From Litomosoides sigmodontis (Eukaryota > Nematoda > Chromadorea > Rhabditida > Onchocercidae): a stretch of DNA of 64,000 nucleotides. The stretch spans positions 6,347,317 to 6,411,316 of the forward strand of contig OY718804.1 in assembly GCA_963070105.1 (NCBI GenBank). The letters are read 5' to 3'. The notes under the pieces are model-generated. The model was not told the origin of the DNA. It searched no databases and saw nothing but the letters and a program-made list of their open reading frames with translations. The position numbers were made by a program, and so were the translations under genes. Shown piece after piece: positions 30,701-41,670 of the stretch. Every line of letters starts with the position of its first letter. Position 1 is the first letter of the stretch.

Positions 30701-31106
30701 ATGATGCGAATGAATGCAAATTACATAGCAGTGGCGATTGGTATATCTCTGCTGTGGCTATTCATTATGGTGGCACATCTGGGAATATTAGACGAGCCGA
30801 GAGCGCGAATCGCTACCTTACATCAGCGCTATCATTCTTATTCCTCCTCACACGGTCACTCTGGTCTAGCCAAATCACCTGTAACTCTCGAGAGTAATGA
30901 GGACAACAATGACATACCAAAGGAAATGCAGGATGAGCAATTTTCCCTGAATAAAGTACCGGAAGTTGATCTCCAGCAGTTGTCTGTTGTGCGGAACGAG
31001 CAAGAGCAGGTTATTTCATTGCGCTTCTCTACGATTTGCACATTATTTCTTCTCTTTCGTCTCCCTCCCACAGATAATAATAATACGATGATCCTACACA
31101 GCCATG

Positions 31107-31148
<42 letters not shown>

Positions 31149-34100
31149 TTCTGTTCGTTCCAATTTATGTTATCTAGAAGTTACCTATTTTCAAGCCTAT
31201 TTCTTGCCTCTTAAATTTCTAAATTTCTGATGATACTCAGTGATATCAACTGGTATTTTGCTGACTCATCACTGGGATGTTTCTTTTCTTTCCATGATTT
31301 ATATTTTTATTTTTCTATCTTGAAATTGTTGAGCCCTAATAAATACCATGTGTAACTTATCGGAATTTTAAGGTAGTATACGTTGGACGTATAAATTTTA
31401 CGAAACTTTTAGAAGGAGCGCGAAATAAGTTACGCGAAATATGCATTCAATGAATTTCTGAGTAACAGAATTGGGCCGCGCCGAAAGATCCCGGATACAC
31501 GCCACTACTTGTGAGCATGATTTACTTTAAATATGGCAATTAAACAGGGAAGGATGCTATCTTCAGGTCTTGGCTGTTCGGACTGTTTTGATTATTTTTA
31601 TTGATAAGAAATAAATTTGATATCATTGATAAATAATGGCTCATTTATTAGCTCATTGATTTTCAAGTCTATTTCGTTCAGGTATTTACTGCTATATATT
31701 TCAGGTGTCTAAATGAAACATATTCAGAAGAACTGCCAGCAGCAAGCATTATAATATGTTACTATAATGAAGCTTCATCAGTTCTCATTCGCATGGTTAA
31801 TAGTATTCTGGATAGAACGCCATTAAGTTTGATTAGCGAAATATTATTGGTGAATGACTACAGCGATCTCGGTTTGTTTGGGTCTTATAAAGTGGGCAGA
31901 AGAATTAATAATTTGCATATACGTGACTTTTATTTGAACGAGTATTACATGAAATAAGGAAAAATCGTAAATGAAGGTACGTGGTATAGCAATAAGAAGC
32001 AAATAAGGACTTTGCAAGACGTTTGATCAACCAACTATTCCGATTTACGAAGTGAATTTATTTGTTCATAAGAACTGTCGTCAGACATAGCAACTGTCTT
32101 CAGACAACACATCTGATGCCGCAGTACGTGCATACGCTCATGATAACTGGAACAGTGATGTAGTGAAAATGTTAAGAACGGAAAGAAACGAAGGATTGAT
32201 TCGAGCAAAAATATTTGGAGCGGAACATGCTAAAGGTGAGGTACTTGTGTTTCTGGATAGTCACTGCGAAGTAAATGAACGATGGTTGGAGCCTCTGCTG
32301 GATCGAATCGCTGCTAATAGGCATACGTTAGTTTCAGAATTTGTTCGACGCATGTAGATAATCAAAGTGATTTTTGCTTTATTATTATGACACCGCAAAT
32401 TTAGTAGTGAATATATTGTTTGGTTCATTTACTCTTTCTTTGCTAAAACCATGAGACTGTCGCATTTCTTCATTTCGTTTGCTCGCAGTGACGTAAATCT
32501 GAAGACCAACCAGCGTATTGAGCATTGTAGACTATCTTAAGAGGGTGATGAACAGATCATTTTGTTTAATCCTCTCACTAACTGCTTTTCCGTCTTTGTT
32601 TTCTCGAATATAGTTGAATATATTGAATCACTGTTTAGTCATTTCCAGAGTGAAAATTTTAGGGTTGTCTGTCCGATCATCGATATCATTAATGCAGATA
32701 CTTTGAAGTATGTCGAATCGCCAGTATGTAAAGGCGGCATGTATTGGTCGCTAGAATTCAAATGGGATTACTTCCCGCAGTCATACTTCCATGAACCTAA
32801 ACAATATATACGACCACTGAAATCACCAACGATGGCTGGCGGTTTATTTGCCATTGACAAGAAATATTTCAATAGTCTTGGACAGTATGATAGAGGAATG
32901 GAAATTTGGGGGGCAGAAAATGTGGAAATTTCTTTAAGGGTAAAAATTGTGCGATGATCAAGCACCCTTCTATGATAATAGTTATTTCGATTAATTTTAA
33001 TGTTATTAAACATTTTTAAAAGAACTAATCGCTTACAGATTTGGACGTGTGGTGGCCGTTTGGAAATTATCCCCTGTAGTAGAGTTGGTCACATATTTCG
33101 TCGGCGGAGACCTTATGGATTTGGAGTTGACTCATTGGGCCGAAACGCAGCTCGTACTGCCAACGTTTGGCTTGATGAATATATCGTACGTATTCCGTTC
33201 TTTTCCGACAAATTTAACTTTAACGTACATATTATCGTTTAATATTGTTCATTCATAGTACTAATCGCCTGTATACGTTGTAGATACTGAGTAGTACACC
33301 GTTTGTTTCTTTCGAAGATAAATCAATTTACCTTCATTATTAGTCGTCATTAGCACCTTTAGAGGCAATAAGATTATATATATAAACGTAGATGCTTTTG
33401 ATTCTGACAATTTTGTAGATGAACATAAAATAGAAGCATACTTTTGCATCACTGATATTTCTTGACGAGTATGTTATCTCCTCACGAAATTTGAGGATGC
33501 TTTTTCAGGAGATGTTTTATGCAGCCAGGCCAAATTTACGAAGGATTGATATAGGCGATGTGGGAGAAATGAAAGCATTACGTCAGAAACTACGCTGCAA
33601 ACCATTTTTGTGGTACCTCCAAAATATTTATCCTGAATTGCTGCCGAACAACCATCCAACAATGGTCGACCTGAAGAAATCTGATATGCTACGAAACAGA
33701 AATATTGCAAGATATCGTGTGAGGTTTAAGTGCTGTCAATTCATAATAGTAAAAATTGATGATACCCAGGACAACTGCAGTGAAAAACAATATTTATTGT
33801 ATCAGAGCGAGCTGCTAGTGAACATTAAGAAGTGTTGGGATATTTGCAAGTTGGCAATTCAAGTTGTATTTTTGGCATTATAGAAACTGCCACGAATTTG
33901 TCAGCAACTGCTAAAACTGTTAAGAAATCTTTTACGAGTTCTACATCGAAATTTATTTTGCAGATAGTCTTATATAATACAAGCTTATGCTTGACAGCAC
34001 AGTCAACGAATAACCGTTTGATGAGGGGAAATAGGGTCGTTGTAGAACATTGCAACGAAAGAGATCGTCATCAAAGTTGGCGCTGGACAAAACTTGGTGA

Positions 34101-34621
34101 ACTTCGTCCCATGGGTTCGGCAACGCTTTGTCTAGATTCACTGAAGGTAACATTTTATCCTTTTCGCTCCATTGAATTTTTTTTCCGGCAGAGGGAATGT
34201 GGACCGAAGAGGTACATGACTGAGTGACCTCTGCTTGGAATAATTTATTGCAGGTAAAGCACAAATCTGTCGAAGTGATAGGAATTGTTTCAATAAATAT
34301 ATTTTCTAGGGGCCGCGTATTCTAAAATGTCATTTACAAGGTGCTCACCAGGAATGGTCGCTAATGGTAAGCAGTAGTTTAGAATTACCTTGCTCTTTCA
34401 TAGGAAGCATTAATTAAAAGAATTTCCAAAGCAAACATCTACAAAACCACGAATTCAGAGTTCCTGAAGCAATGTCACGAACTTTCCAGGGTCGCAAAAT
34501 TTACAATGCAGCCGCTGGTCAGTGCATACATAGCGAAAAGGAGTTGTCCAGTATAACTAAAAACCGTTTTTGTTCTGTTGCAAGTGAGTGGGATTTTCGG
34601 GTTGACACTCAAACTAGGTGA
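30701..34621 (+). CDS. Polypeptide N-acetylgalactosaminyltransferase (GT27)
   Basis: Golgi type II membrane enzyme that starts mucin-type O-glycosylation by moving GalNAc from UDP-GalNAc to Ser/Thr. Ten exons close in frame: 30701-31009, 31413-31510, 31705-31871, 32104-32326, 32663-32939, 33039-33185, 33509-33718, 33964-34146, 34310-34366 and 34490-34621, giving 600 residues. An N-terminal signal anchor ([19 protein letters not shown]) precedes a stem of about 80 residues. The catalytic domain begins at PDTRHYLCLNETY. It has the metal-binding D243-S-H245 motif (LDSHCE), [11 protein letters not shown], the W348-GAEN motif, and the conserved [17 protein letters not shown]-terminal ricin-type lectin domain (about 478-600) carries QSW and QEW repeats. 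No catalytic motif is missing. I cannot say which gly paralogue it is. A GT microsatellite sits in intron 1. Confidence 0.94.
31109..31145. repeat. (GT)n microsatellite in GalNAc-T intron 1
   Basis: About 18 GT dinucleotides in a row, about 100 bp after the exon 1 donor. Confidence 0.95.
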
Positions 34622-35348
34622 ATCAAATCATCCTTTCTTTACTTCTTCACCATTTACCAGCTGTACCTTAGCATTCGTTTAAGATGTGGGACTCGCTATT
34701 ACAACTAACCACCCATCCCACATCTCTGTTGAAATGTTACTCTGTGAAAGGTTGTCTATGCAGATGCCATATCATAGGTGAACACAAAGTTCTGTGAACA
34801 CTTCTTTTTTAAAACATTTTTTCACATCATCTAATGATACCGAAAAGCAAAATACAGAATCGAGTTTTTGTTGACAAAATATCACTAAACAGTGAAAAAC
34901 ATACCCTGAACGTTAAAATGACAAATTCATGAGAAACACTGGATTCAATAATTAATAAGTGGTTAAACAACAAGCACCGTATTTTCTTACATTTTGGTAC
35001 ATAAAGAAAAAGCAGTTTCTTGTCTTTCCTTCCAATAAAGTATAAAGTGTAAATAACAGCATATAATATATTTGATTTATATTGCGCAGAAAATAAAGAT
35101 AAGTGTGAAACTACTTTTTTCACTTTCAATATATACAGAGTCGTGTATTATAACATCTATTAGCCTTTAACTGAAGGTCATAACATACATTTTATTACTT
35201 TTAGAGGTTCAAAATCATGGAAAAGATTTTAAACTAAAATTTCAAGACTATAGAGCTTTACTCATCATTACATATAAATGAAAAATGCCGCTGTTTTTTT
35301 TTAAGTAACATTATGCAATGATATTTTGCAAATGAGATGGAAAGAACG
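34622..35348. other. Convergent intergenic region GalNAc-T / BRC-RPA gene
   Basis: Short AT-rich gap between two tail-to-tail stop codons, holding both 3' UTRs. I recognised no coding or RNA feature. Confidence 0.6.
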
Positions 35349-38300
35349 TCATTTTTCTTCACATGTTTCACTGTTAGTACGTTCAACCACATGTTGCAAA
35401 AACGTACAGTAACTACTGAATGGCATTGGAATCAAATCCTTCATCAACCAGAAATAAACTGGCTTTGTTTTAGCTGTCGAACAGTCCGCATTCCCTCTTC
35501 TTTGTGCGCCGATTCGAAACATATACGGTTTGAAAAGCACACTTTTGAAAGATGACTGATATCGTTCATTATCAAATTTCAGGAATTTAGCAACTTCATC
35601 TGCCTGTTCTCCTAGCAATTTCTGTGCACAATCATCAAATGCAGTCACGTGAATAGTCCCCGTAAAATCGAATAATTCCATCTGGGAAAAAAGCTTGATG
35701 CAATCTTACTACCTTTGGATGAAATAATTCAAAGTACATGAATGATTGAAAAAAACATTTCTATTCCCTCCTAATTTGTAAGAATTTTAAAGCAACTTGT
35801 TAACACAGAAAGGACTTCAGCAACATTCCAATTTGCCTTTGTGCATAAGAGCTATTTGTCGTCAAGAAATCGGGATAATAATCATACAACTATGATTCAA
35901 GAGGTCCATGATAATAATTTTTATAAGTAGTGAACCCTTTTGGTTCCGTACAACACTTACATGTAAAGTATAATAATATTTATATTCGTTGCAAATACCA
36001 CACTTTGAACATATATACATGTCACCATCCTTTTCGACCAATAATTTTTTCTTACAAGTCAAGCAACCCTGAAAAGTCTTGTAATCTTGAACTACATTTC
36101 CCAAACGAATTTCATTCAATAGCTTCAGGCTGATGCAGCTCCACATAAAATGGACGATGAACGTTGTAAATCTTGTGAGTTAAAAATGATGAGCACAGCT
36201 CCTAAAAAAAGTACCTTGTACACAGCATTTTCCGTAGAAATAGTAGAAATCATTGCAGTCAAGTTGAAAAAGTGACCAATTGGCGAAGGTTTTAGCTGTT
36301 TGATCCATCTGTGCTCATGAACTAAAAAAAACAAAATTTTTACAAATAACCACAAACTCAGTTTTTCATATAACATCCAAAAATCCTGTCAGTTTTGTCA
36401 AGGTTTAACATGAAGGATACATTGATAAATATAATGTGAGAAAATGAGGTTGTTAAAATGAGCCATTATTAGGATGCTCCTAATATAAAATTGCTTATGA
36501 ACTTACACGATGAAACCTGATTCACAGACACAGATTTGAAAGTCTTGTCTTTGTTTTCACTGTACCAATGTTGAAGCGCGGCGGCTTCTGGGAAATGTGG
36601 ATCGTGTAAAAATTTGCTAGAGGTCATTGAAACTAAAGATATTGCTCCTGAAATTTCGAAAATGAAAAAAGTTATGAGAGTTGTGTAATTTAAATTTCAT
36701 CACCAGTAAAACTTGTTAAATTCAAAAGAAAATTGCGCAACTCAGTAATTTGTAGCCATTGCTTAAGTTCAAAAATAACCTTGAAAACAACGCACGTACA
36801 ACCCTTTCGCAGCTAATACATGCTGGTACTGTCCATTTGGAAATATTTTTGCTTTTTGACCCCAAAGATTTATAGTAACATAACAACAGCTATCATCGAC
36901 TATTTGTATTTCTCTTTTTTGTAGCTCTTCACCAGTTTTTGATTTCAGTCGCATAACTTCACCAACACTGACTACGGCTCCCAGCACATCTTCAATTGCA
37001 ATATTTGGTCTTTTTGTTTATGAGAAGTACGATTTCCTCAACTAATTTCGCATGAATCAAAATCTTGATATTTCGAGTTCGTCAGTATTGTTAATTGTAA
37101 TTGGACTAAAGTCAGACAAAAGGATTTGCCTTATAATAAAGTTAACACAGTCGTTTAATCGTTACAAACCTATTTCTTGATCAATAAAACTTTGTAAATT
37201 GTGGATACGCACAAACTCAAAATTCATTTTCGGCGACAAAATATGAGGCCGATCCACGCATTTTGTGATCTGAAAAATACCTCTCAACAACGGTGGTCGT
37301 AAACATTGTACTTGTTTTTTGCTGTGAGAACAACAAAGCTCAGTGTCCTCTTATTAGTCTAAACAGCATAATGCATAAAGACAACAATATTCTTCGTTAC
37401 AGCATTTACATTAAATGTCAAAACTATATAAGACAACTTCACTGTCCGGTCGAAGCACAACCTCCATGTCGTGTTGATTACGGCTATATCTCCTGTTTGC
37501 CATTTTTACCGACGCATGCGTAATGTAATACATCTAAAATATCATAATTATCATTTCAGAAGAATTTAATATGGTGAACTTGCAAAATTTGCTGTGAACT
37601 TGCCTGTTCCGGGCAAATGAAAGCAGCAGTCTTGTATGCAGTATCGCCAAAAGCAGAAACACGAATTTCTACACCACTGTCATCCACTGCTAGAAATGAG
37701 AATGTATGCTGACCTCGAACACATCTTATCTGAAAGTAGAAATCATGTAAAATTTCATATTTCATTTCCAAATATAAATAGAAATTAAAGGAGTATTTAC
37801 CCCATCGACAGAAGTAACTTTAATGCACAGTCGCCAGTTCTTGCAATACGGTGTCAATAATTTAATGGGAGTAACATTTCCAACTTTACCACATAGAGAG
37901 CCTAAAACACAGCTTTCTAAAACGAATTTAAGACAAAAGCTCGACTATCATTTAGTTTGAATTCACTGGCTTGTGTCAATAGCTGTATTCTATTAAAAAG
38001 ACTTAGTACTTAAAAAGTTATACCACTTCTACAGTAGGGTTACATCGACAGTATGTACAAGGCTTCTAAACTTTATCATGGTCATATAAAGATTCACAGT
38101 GAAGACTTACTTTTTGGCGTTGTAGGAGTCAACTGCCTAGATGGTTTCGCATTTTCTTTGATTGGGGAACTGAAACCACTGCTACAACTAACTGAAAAAG
38201 TCCAATAAATATAAACGCTAACAAACTTTAAAACAATATAAAATGTGTTGAAATCTGCTTTCTCACAAAATTCATCCAGAAGTTTTGTAACGGTTCGGAA

Positions 38301-38869
38301 AGTTTGTTTTTAGATAAATATTGGGTGTCAGAACCACAAAGATATAGAGACATTAATGGTCGGGTGAACCGATTAGCTAACGCATTCCTAACCGTTGTCC
38401 AGACGTGGATTCTTGACAACAGGAGACTTGAATGTTGATAATGACCGTTTGGAATTTTGTCGTGCTACGCTGGAGGGAGAAGTAAGTGGAGCCAAGTCAC
38501 TGAAATTGTTTGAAAAAAAATGACAATTCATATAGCAATTTACGTGGAAATCCATCAACGATTAATATAATATGCTACTGCGTAATATAACATAGCTGCT
38601 TGCTTTACAGACGCTGTGAATGCTGTGAATTTTCCTATTGTAACACGTAAATGGAACGGAACTTGAAACGTCAAAGTGTACAGCAATGTATCTCTAAATC
38701 AATTCATGTACGATTCAATGCTTTCTCACCCATTTGCACTGTCACCGGGTGGAATCAAACCATCGTTATCATCGCTGTCTAGAAGTTCGAGGAGCTGACG
38801 CGCTTTTTGAAGTGCTTCCTCGCTTACCGTTATGCCTTTCCCAGAAGCCGTCACAAATCCGACGTTCAT
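35349..38869 (-). CDS. RPA1-like ssDNA-binding protein with an N-terminal BRCA2-type BRC motif
   Basis: Predicted to bind RAD51 through the BRC motif and single-stranded DNA through OB folds. Twelve exons join in phase: 38869-38730, 38499-38393, 38191-38111, 37901-37801, 37729-37604, 37533-37438, 37269-37170, 36989-36780, 36647-36507, 36321-36215, 36068-35961 and 35681-35349, giving 549 residues. Residues 4-28 form a BRC motif (FVTASGKGITVSEEALQKA). A Ser/Pro-rich linker with FKSPVVKNP follows. DBD-A (about 110-217) shows TPIKLLTPYCKNWRLCIKV and MYYITHASVKMANRRYS. DBD-B is at about 226-365. DBD-C is at about 370-500, with a C-x2-C...C-x2-C zinc ribbon (CLTC, CSKC). The RPA70N domain of canonical RPA1 is absent. 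The last ~45 residues are unlike RPA1, so the final exon end is less sure. It could be this lineage's form of BRC-2, or a second RPA1 paralogue. Confidence 0.87.
37534..37603 (-). other. GC-AG intron in the BRC-RPA gene
   Basis: The 70-nt intron between exons 5 and 6 starts with GC in the strong context CAG|GCAAGT and ends TTTTAG. Only this donor continues the OB-fold sequence in frame (CPEQ joined to MYYITH). Other GT sites nearby break the alignment with RPA1. Confidence 0.7.
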
Positions 38870-39468
38870 TTCAGATGGTACATATTATCATATCCTTCAA
38901 GAAGAACAACGACATTGTATTCCATGCATACTCACGAGAAACAACTCTGAAAAAGATCAACACATACGCACTCGGAATTCCTTCACCTACAATCAATCTC
39001 CCCTGCAAGTCACGTCAGTCCTACCTAAGACCTACTTCTAGCTTCAAGTTATCTTCCGTTCACTTATCCCATTAACCTTTAGTTATACCTTCATTCACTT
39101 AATAAAAACATGAGAAAGACGGAGAGAATTAAGGCAGTGAGGTTGACGTTAGACATTACAGAAATGATAGAGAGAGAGAGAGAAAGAGTCAGACTGAAAT
39201 TATCTCGCAGTTGTGAGTGCTTCATGTTACGTCTGTGAGGGTAGTGGGTATCAGTGACTAGCTAATTAGTTCATTAAGAGGGTTGGGATGAGGATTGTGG
39301 CTGGAAGTGATAACACTACTCACTTTACTTTTCCTCCATATTCATTTTATTTTAGTTTGCTGTAGCTTTTATCTGAGCGGAAGGAATGTATAGGTTTATT
39401 GCGCTGGTTACTTCTTCTGCTTTCGTGCAGTACGTCCATTCTGTTCAGCCAGATAACTGTCTCTTGGG
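38870..39468. promoter_or_regulatory. Shared upstream region of the divergent BRC-RPA and GPN1 genes
   Basis: Only 599 bp separate the two start codons, so both promoters must lie here unless one gene has an unseen upstream exon. A GA microsatellite lies at 39168-39188. I see no other named motif. Confidence 0.5.
39168..39188. repeat. Short (GA)n microsatellite
   Basis: About 20 bp of GA repeats in the divergent promoter region. Confidence 0.9.
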
Positions 39469-41670
39469 ATGGAGGAAAGGAAGACATCTGCGTCATCATC
39501 ATCATCAGCTGGTGCTTCCGATTGCAACACTGCAACAATTATTGTTTTGGGAATGGCAGGATCCGGCAAGAGTGCTTTTGTTCAGGTTTCTCTTTTTTCC
39601 TCATTTCTCGCGGTCTTTTTTCTCTCTAATGATTCCTGACATTAGACTATGTTATTGAATTGTGAATTATGATTTTATGTTGTCTGGTTTTTAAGTACAT
39701 AAATGTTTTCTTTATAAAATGCGACGTTTTTAATCATTTAAGCGTGTAGCAGCACGGTTGCGTCAACAAAATATTGCACCATACGTGGTGAATTTGGATC
39801 CTGCTGTATCAACTGTTCCATATGCCGCAAATATTGACATTCGAGATACGGTAAAATACAAGCAGGTAATGAGGGAATATCGTTTAGGTCCAAATGGTGC
39901 TATATTGACTTGTCTAAATCTCATGTGCACAAAATTTAATCAGGTTTGTTTTTATTCTTTTGAAACGCATTGGTTTCTGCTTACCGTCATTGCTGTTGAC
40001 TGATTTGTAGGAATACTGAGCTGAACGATTTCTGAAGATAAAACTTGTGAGGTCGCTCCTGTTATTTTTCTATATTTGCACCAGCTTAGTTCGAATCTAA
40101 GTAAATTTTTTTATTTTAACCGAAACTGCTCAAGATTGAAGAATTTCATGTGTTTTAGGTAGTGGATTTCATAAAATCTCGGTCTGGACAGTGTCCTTAT
40201 TGCTTGTTTGATACTCCTGGTCAGATCGAAGCTTTCACATGGTCAGCTTCCGGGTCAATCATTACCGATTCCCTAGCTTCTTCTTTTCCGACAATGATAG
40301 CATTTATCGTTGATTCGGTACGCGCTGCAAATTCGACAACATTTATGTCCAATATGCTTTATGCGTGCTCAATTCTATATCGTACAAAGCTGCCGTTCAT
40401 CGTCGTTTTCAATAAGGTTGTTTCATCATGCTTTCGTTTGATAAACATGCTGTCATAATTGTTTTCTCTACTGAGAGATGAATTTTATGAGGAAGTTGTG
40501 GTGGGGTGTCTTTATCATATCAGAAACTATGCGGATGATTATAAGTTCATTTGGCGAGTGCTTTATTTCCTTATTTTCTTGTTCATTTTATGCTTTTGCT
40601 ATAACGCTAAATAATAGGCCAATATTTCTATTTCGGACGTACTGGTCGCTGCTTTAATATAAAAAAATTGAAGGCAGACATAATAAAGCCAACATTTGCA
40701 ACCAAATGGATGAATGATTTCGAAAGTTTTCAAGAAGCATTGGATCAAAATTCCACGTCATATATGAACGATTTAACTAGATCTTTAAGTCTTGTACTTG
40801 ATCAGTTCTACCAAAATCTGGCTACCGTCTCAGGTATGTTAAAGGTTCTCAAGTACGCAACGAATTAAAGAGATTGAGTAAGCTAACTGTTTCAGGAGAA
40901 AATAATAACATGACTACTGGTTTATTTAGTGAAAATTTTTCATTTTTTATGATGTGGTCAATATAGCTAACGTCTTCACACTGTTTAAAGCTATTACCGA
41001 GAAAAAAAAATTTCAGACAGAATATAAAGAATATTCATAAAGATTTCATTTCAGACAGAATATTCATAAAGTTTCTCTTCAGAGAAACTTTATGAAAATG
41101 AATTTTATTGTTGATTTGTATCTTGAAAGTCATTTTTCTGCATTATTCCAGTTTCTTCGTTAACCGGTGAAGGAATCGATGACTTTTTGAAATTAGCGCA
41201 AAATTGTGTCAAGCAGTACTTCGAAGTTTATCGTCCAATGTATGAGCAATTATTAAAAGAAAAGGTAAATTCTCCCATTACTACCTTTTATTTCAGCTGA
41301 AGATGCAGCTTGGATGTTGTTGCTAGGATCATTGTCCACTTTGACAGTTTGGGTTCTTTGGAATTGTTCCAGCTGCACCAACATTGCCGAGTCTTTTTGC
41401 TGTTTATTGGTTTAGTGAAGTGTTCGTGTGTTCTTGACAAAAAATTTTAGAGTTGCCATAATGCCTCTTTTTAATAACTTCTCGTACTTTGAAAAAATGT
41501 TTCAGGCTGACTTATTGGCGAAAGAAACAGCAGAAAACTTAGAAAAGTTATGCACTTTGGAAAAAAATGTAGAGTTGGCACCTGTTTCGGAAACAGCCCC
41601 AAAAATTGAAAAAATACACATAGGAGGAGTGGACGAAGAAAATTCAGAAGATGCTCTACTGCCGCGATAA
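39469..41670 (+). CDS. gpn-1: GPN1-type GPN-loop GTPase
   Basis: Cytoplasmic GTPase that pairs with GPN3 and is needed to assemble and import RNA polymerase II. Six exons: 39469-39585, 39743-39943, 40159-40416, 40674-40833, 41152-41264 and 41506-41670, giving 337 residues. After a Ser-rich N-terminus come the P-loop GMAGSGKS (about 28-35), NLDPAV, the family-defining GPN loop (G88-P-N in RLGPNGAI), the G3 motif FDTPGQIE, the G4 motif NKAD and the [11 protein letters not shown] element. The C-terminal tail is short and acidic ([12 protein letters not shown]). All key residues are present. Exon 4 begins behind an unusual TTGAAG acceptor. An AATAAA signal lies 55 bp past the stop. It is divergent from the BRC-RPA gene. 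Confidence 0.95.
41063..41096. repeat. 16-bp near-loopless inverted repeat in a GPN1 intron
   Basis: 41063-41078 is the exact reverse complement of 41081-41096 with a 2-nt loop. Just upstream, a TTTCAGACAGAATAT segment is duplicated in tandem, so the hairpin sits at the end of a small local duplication. Confidence 0.85.
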
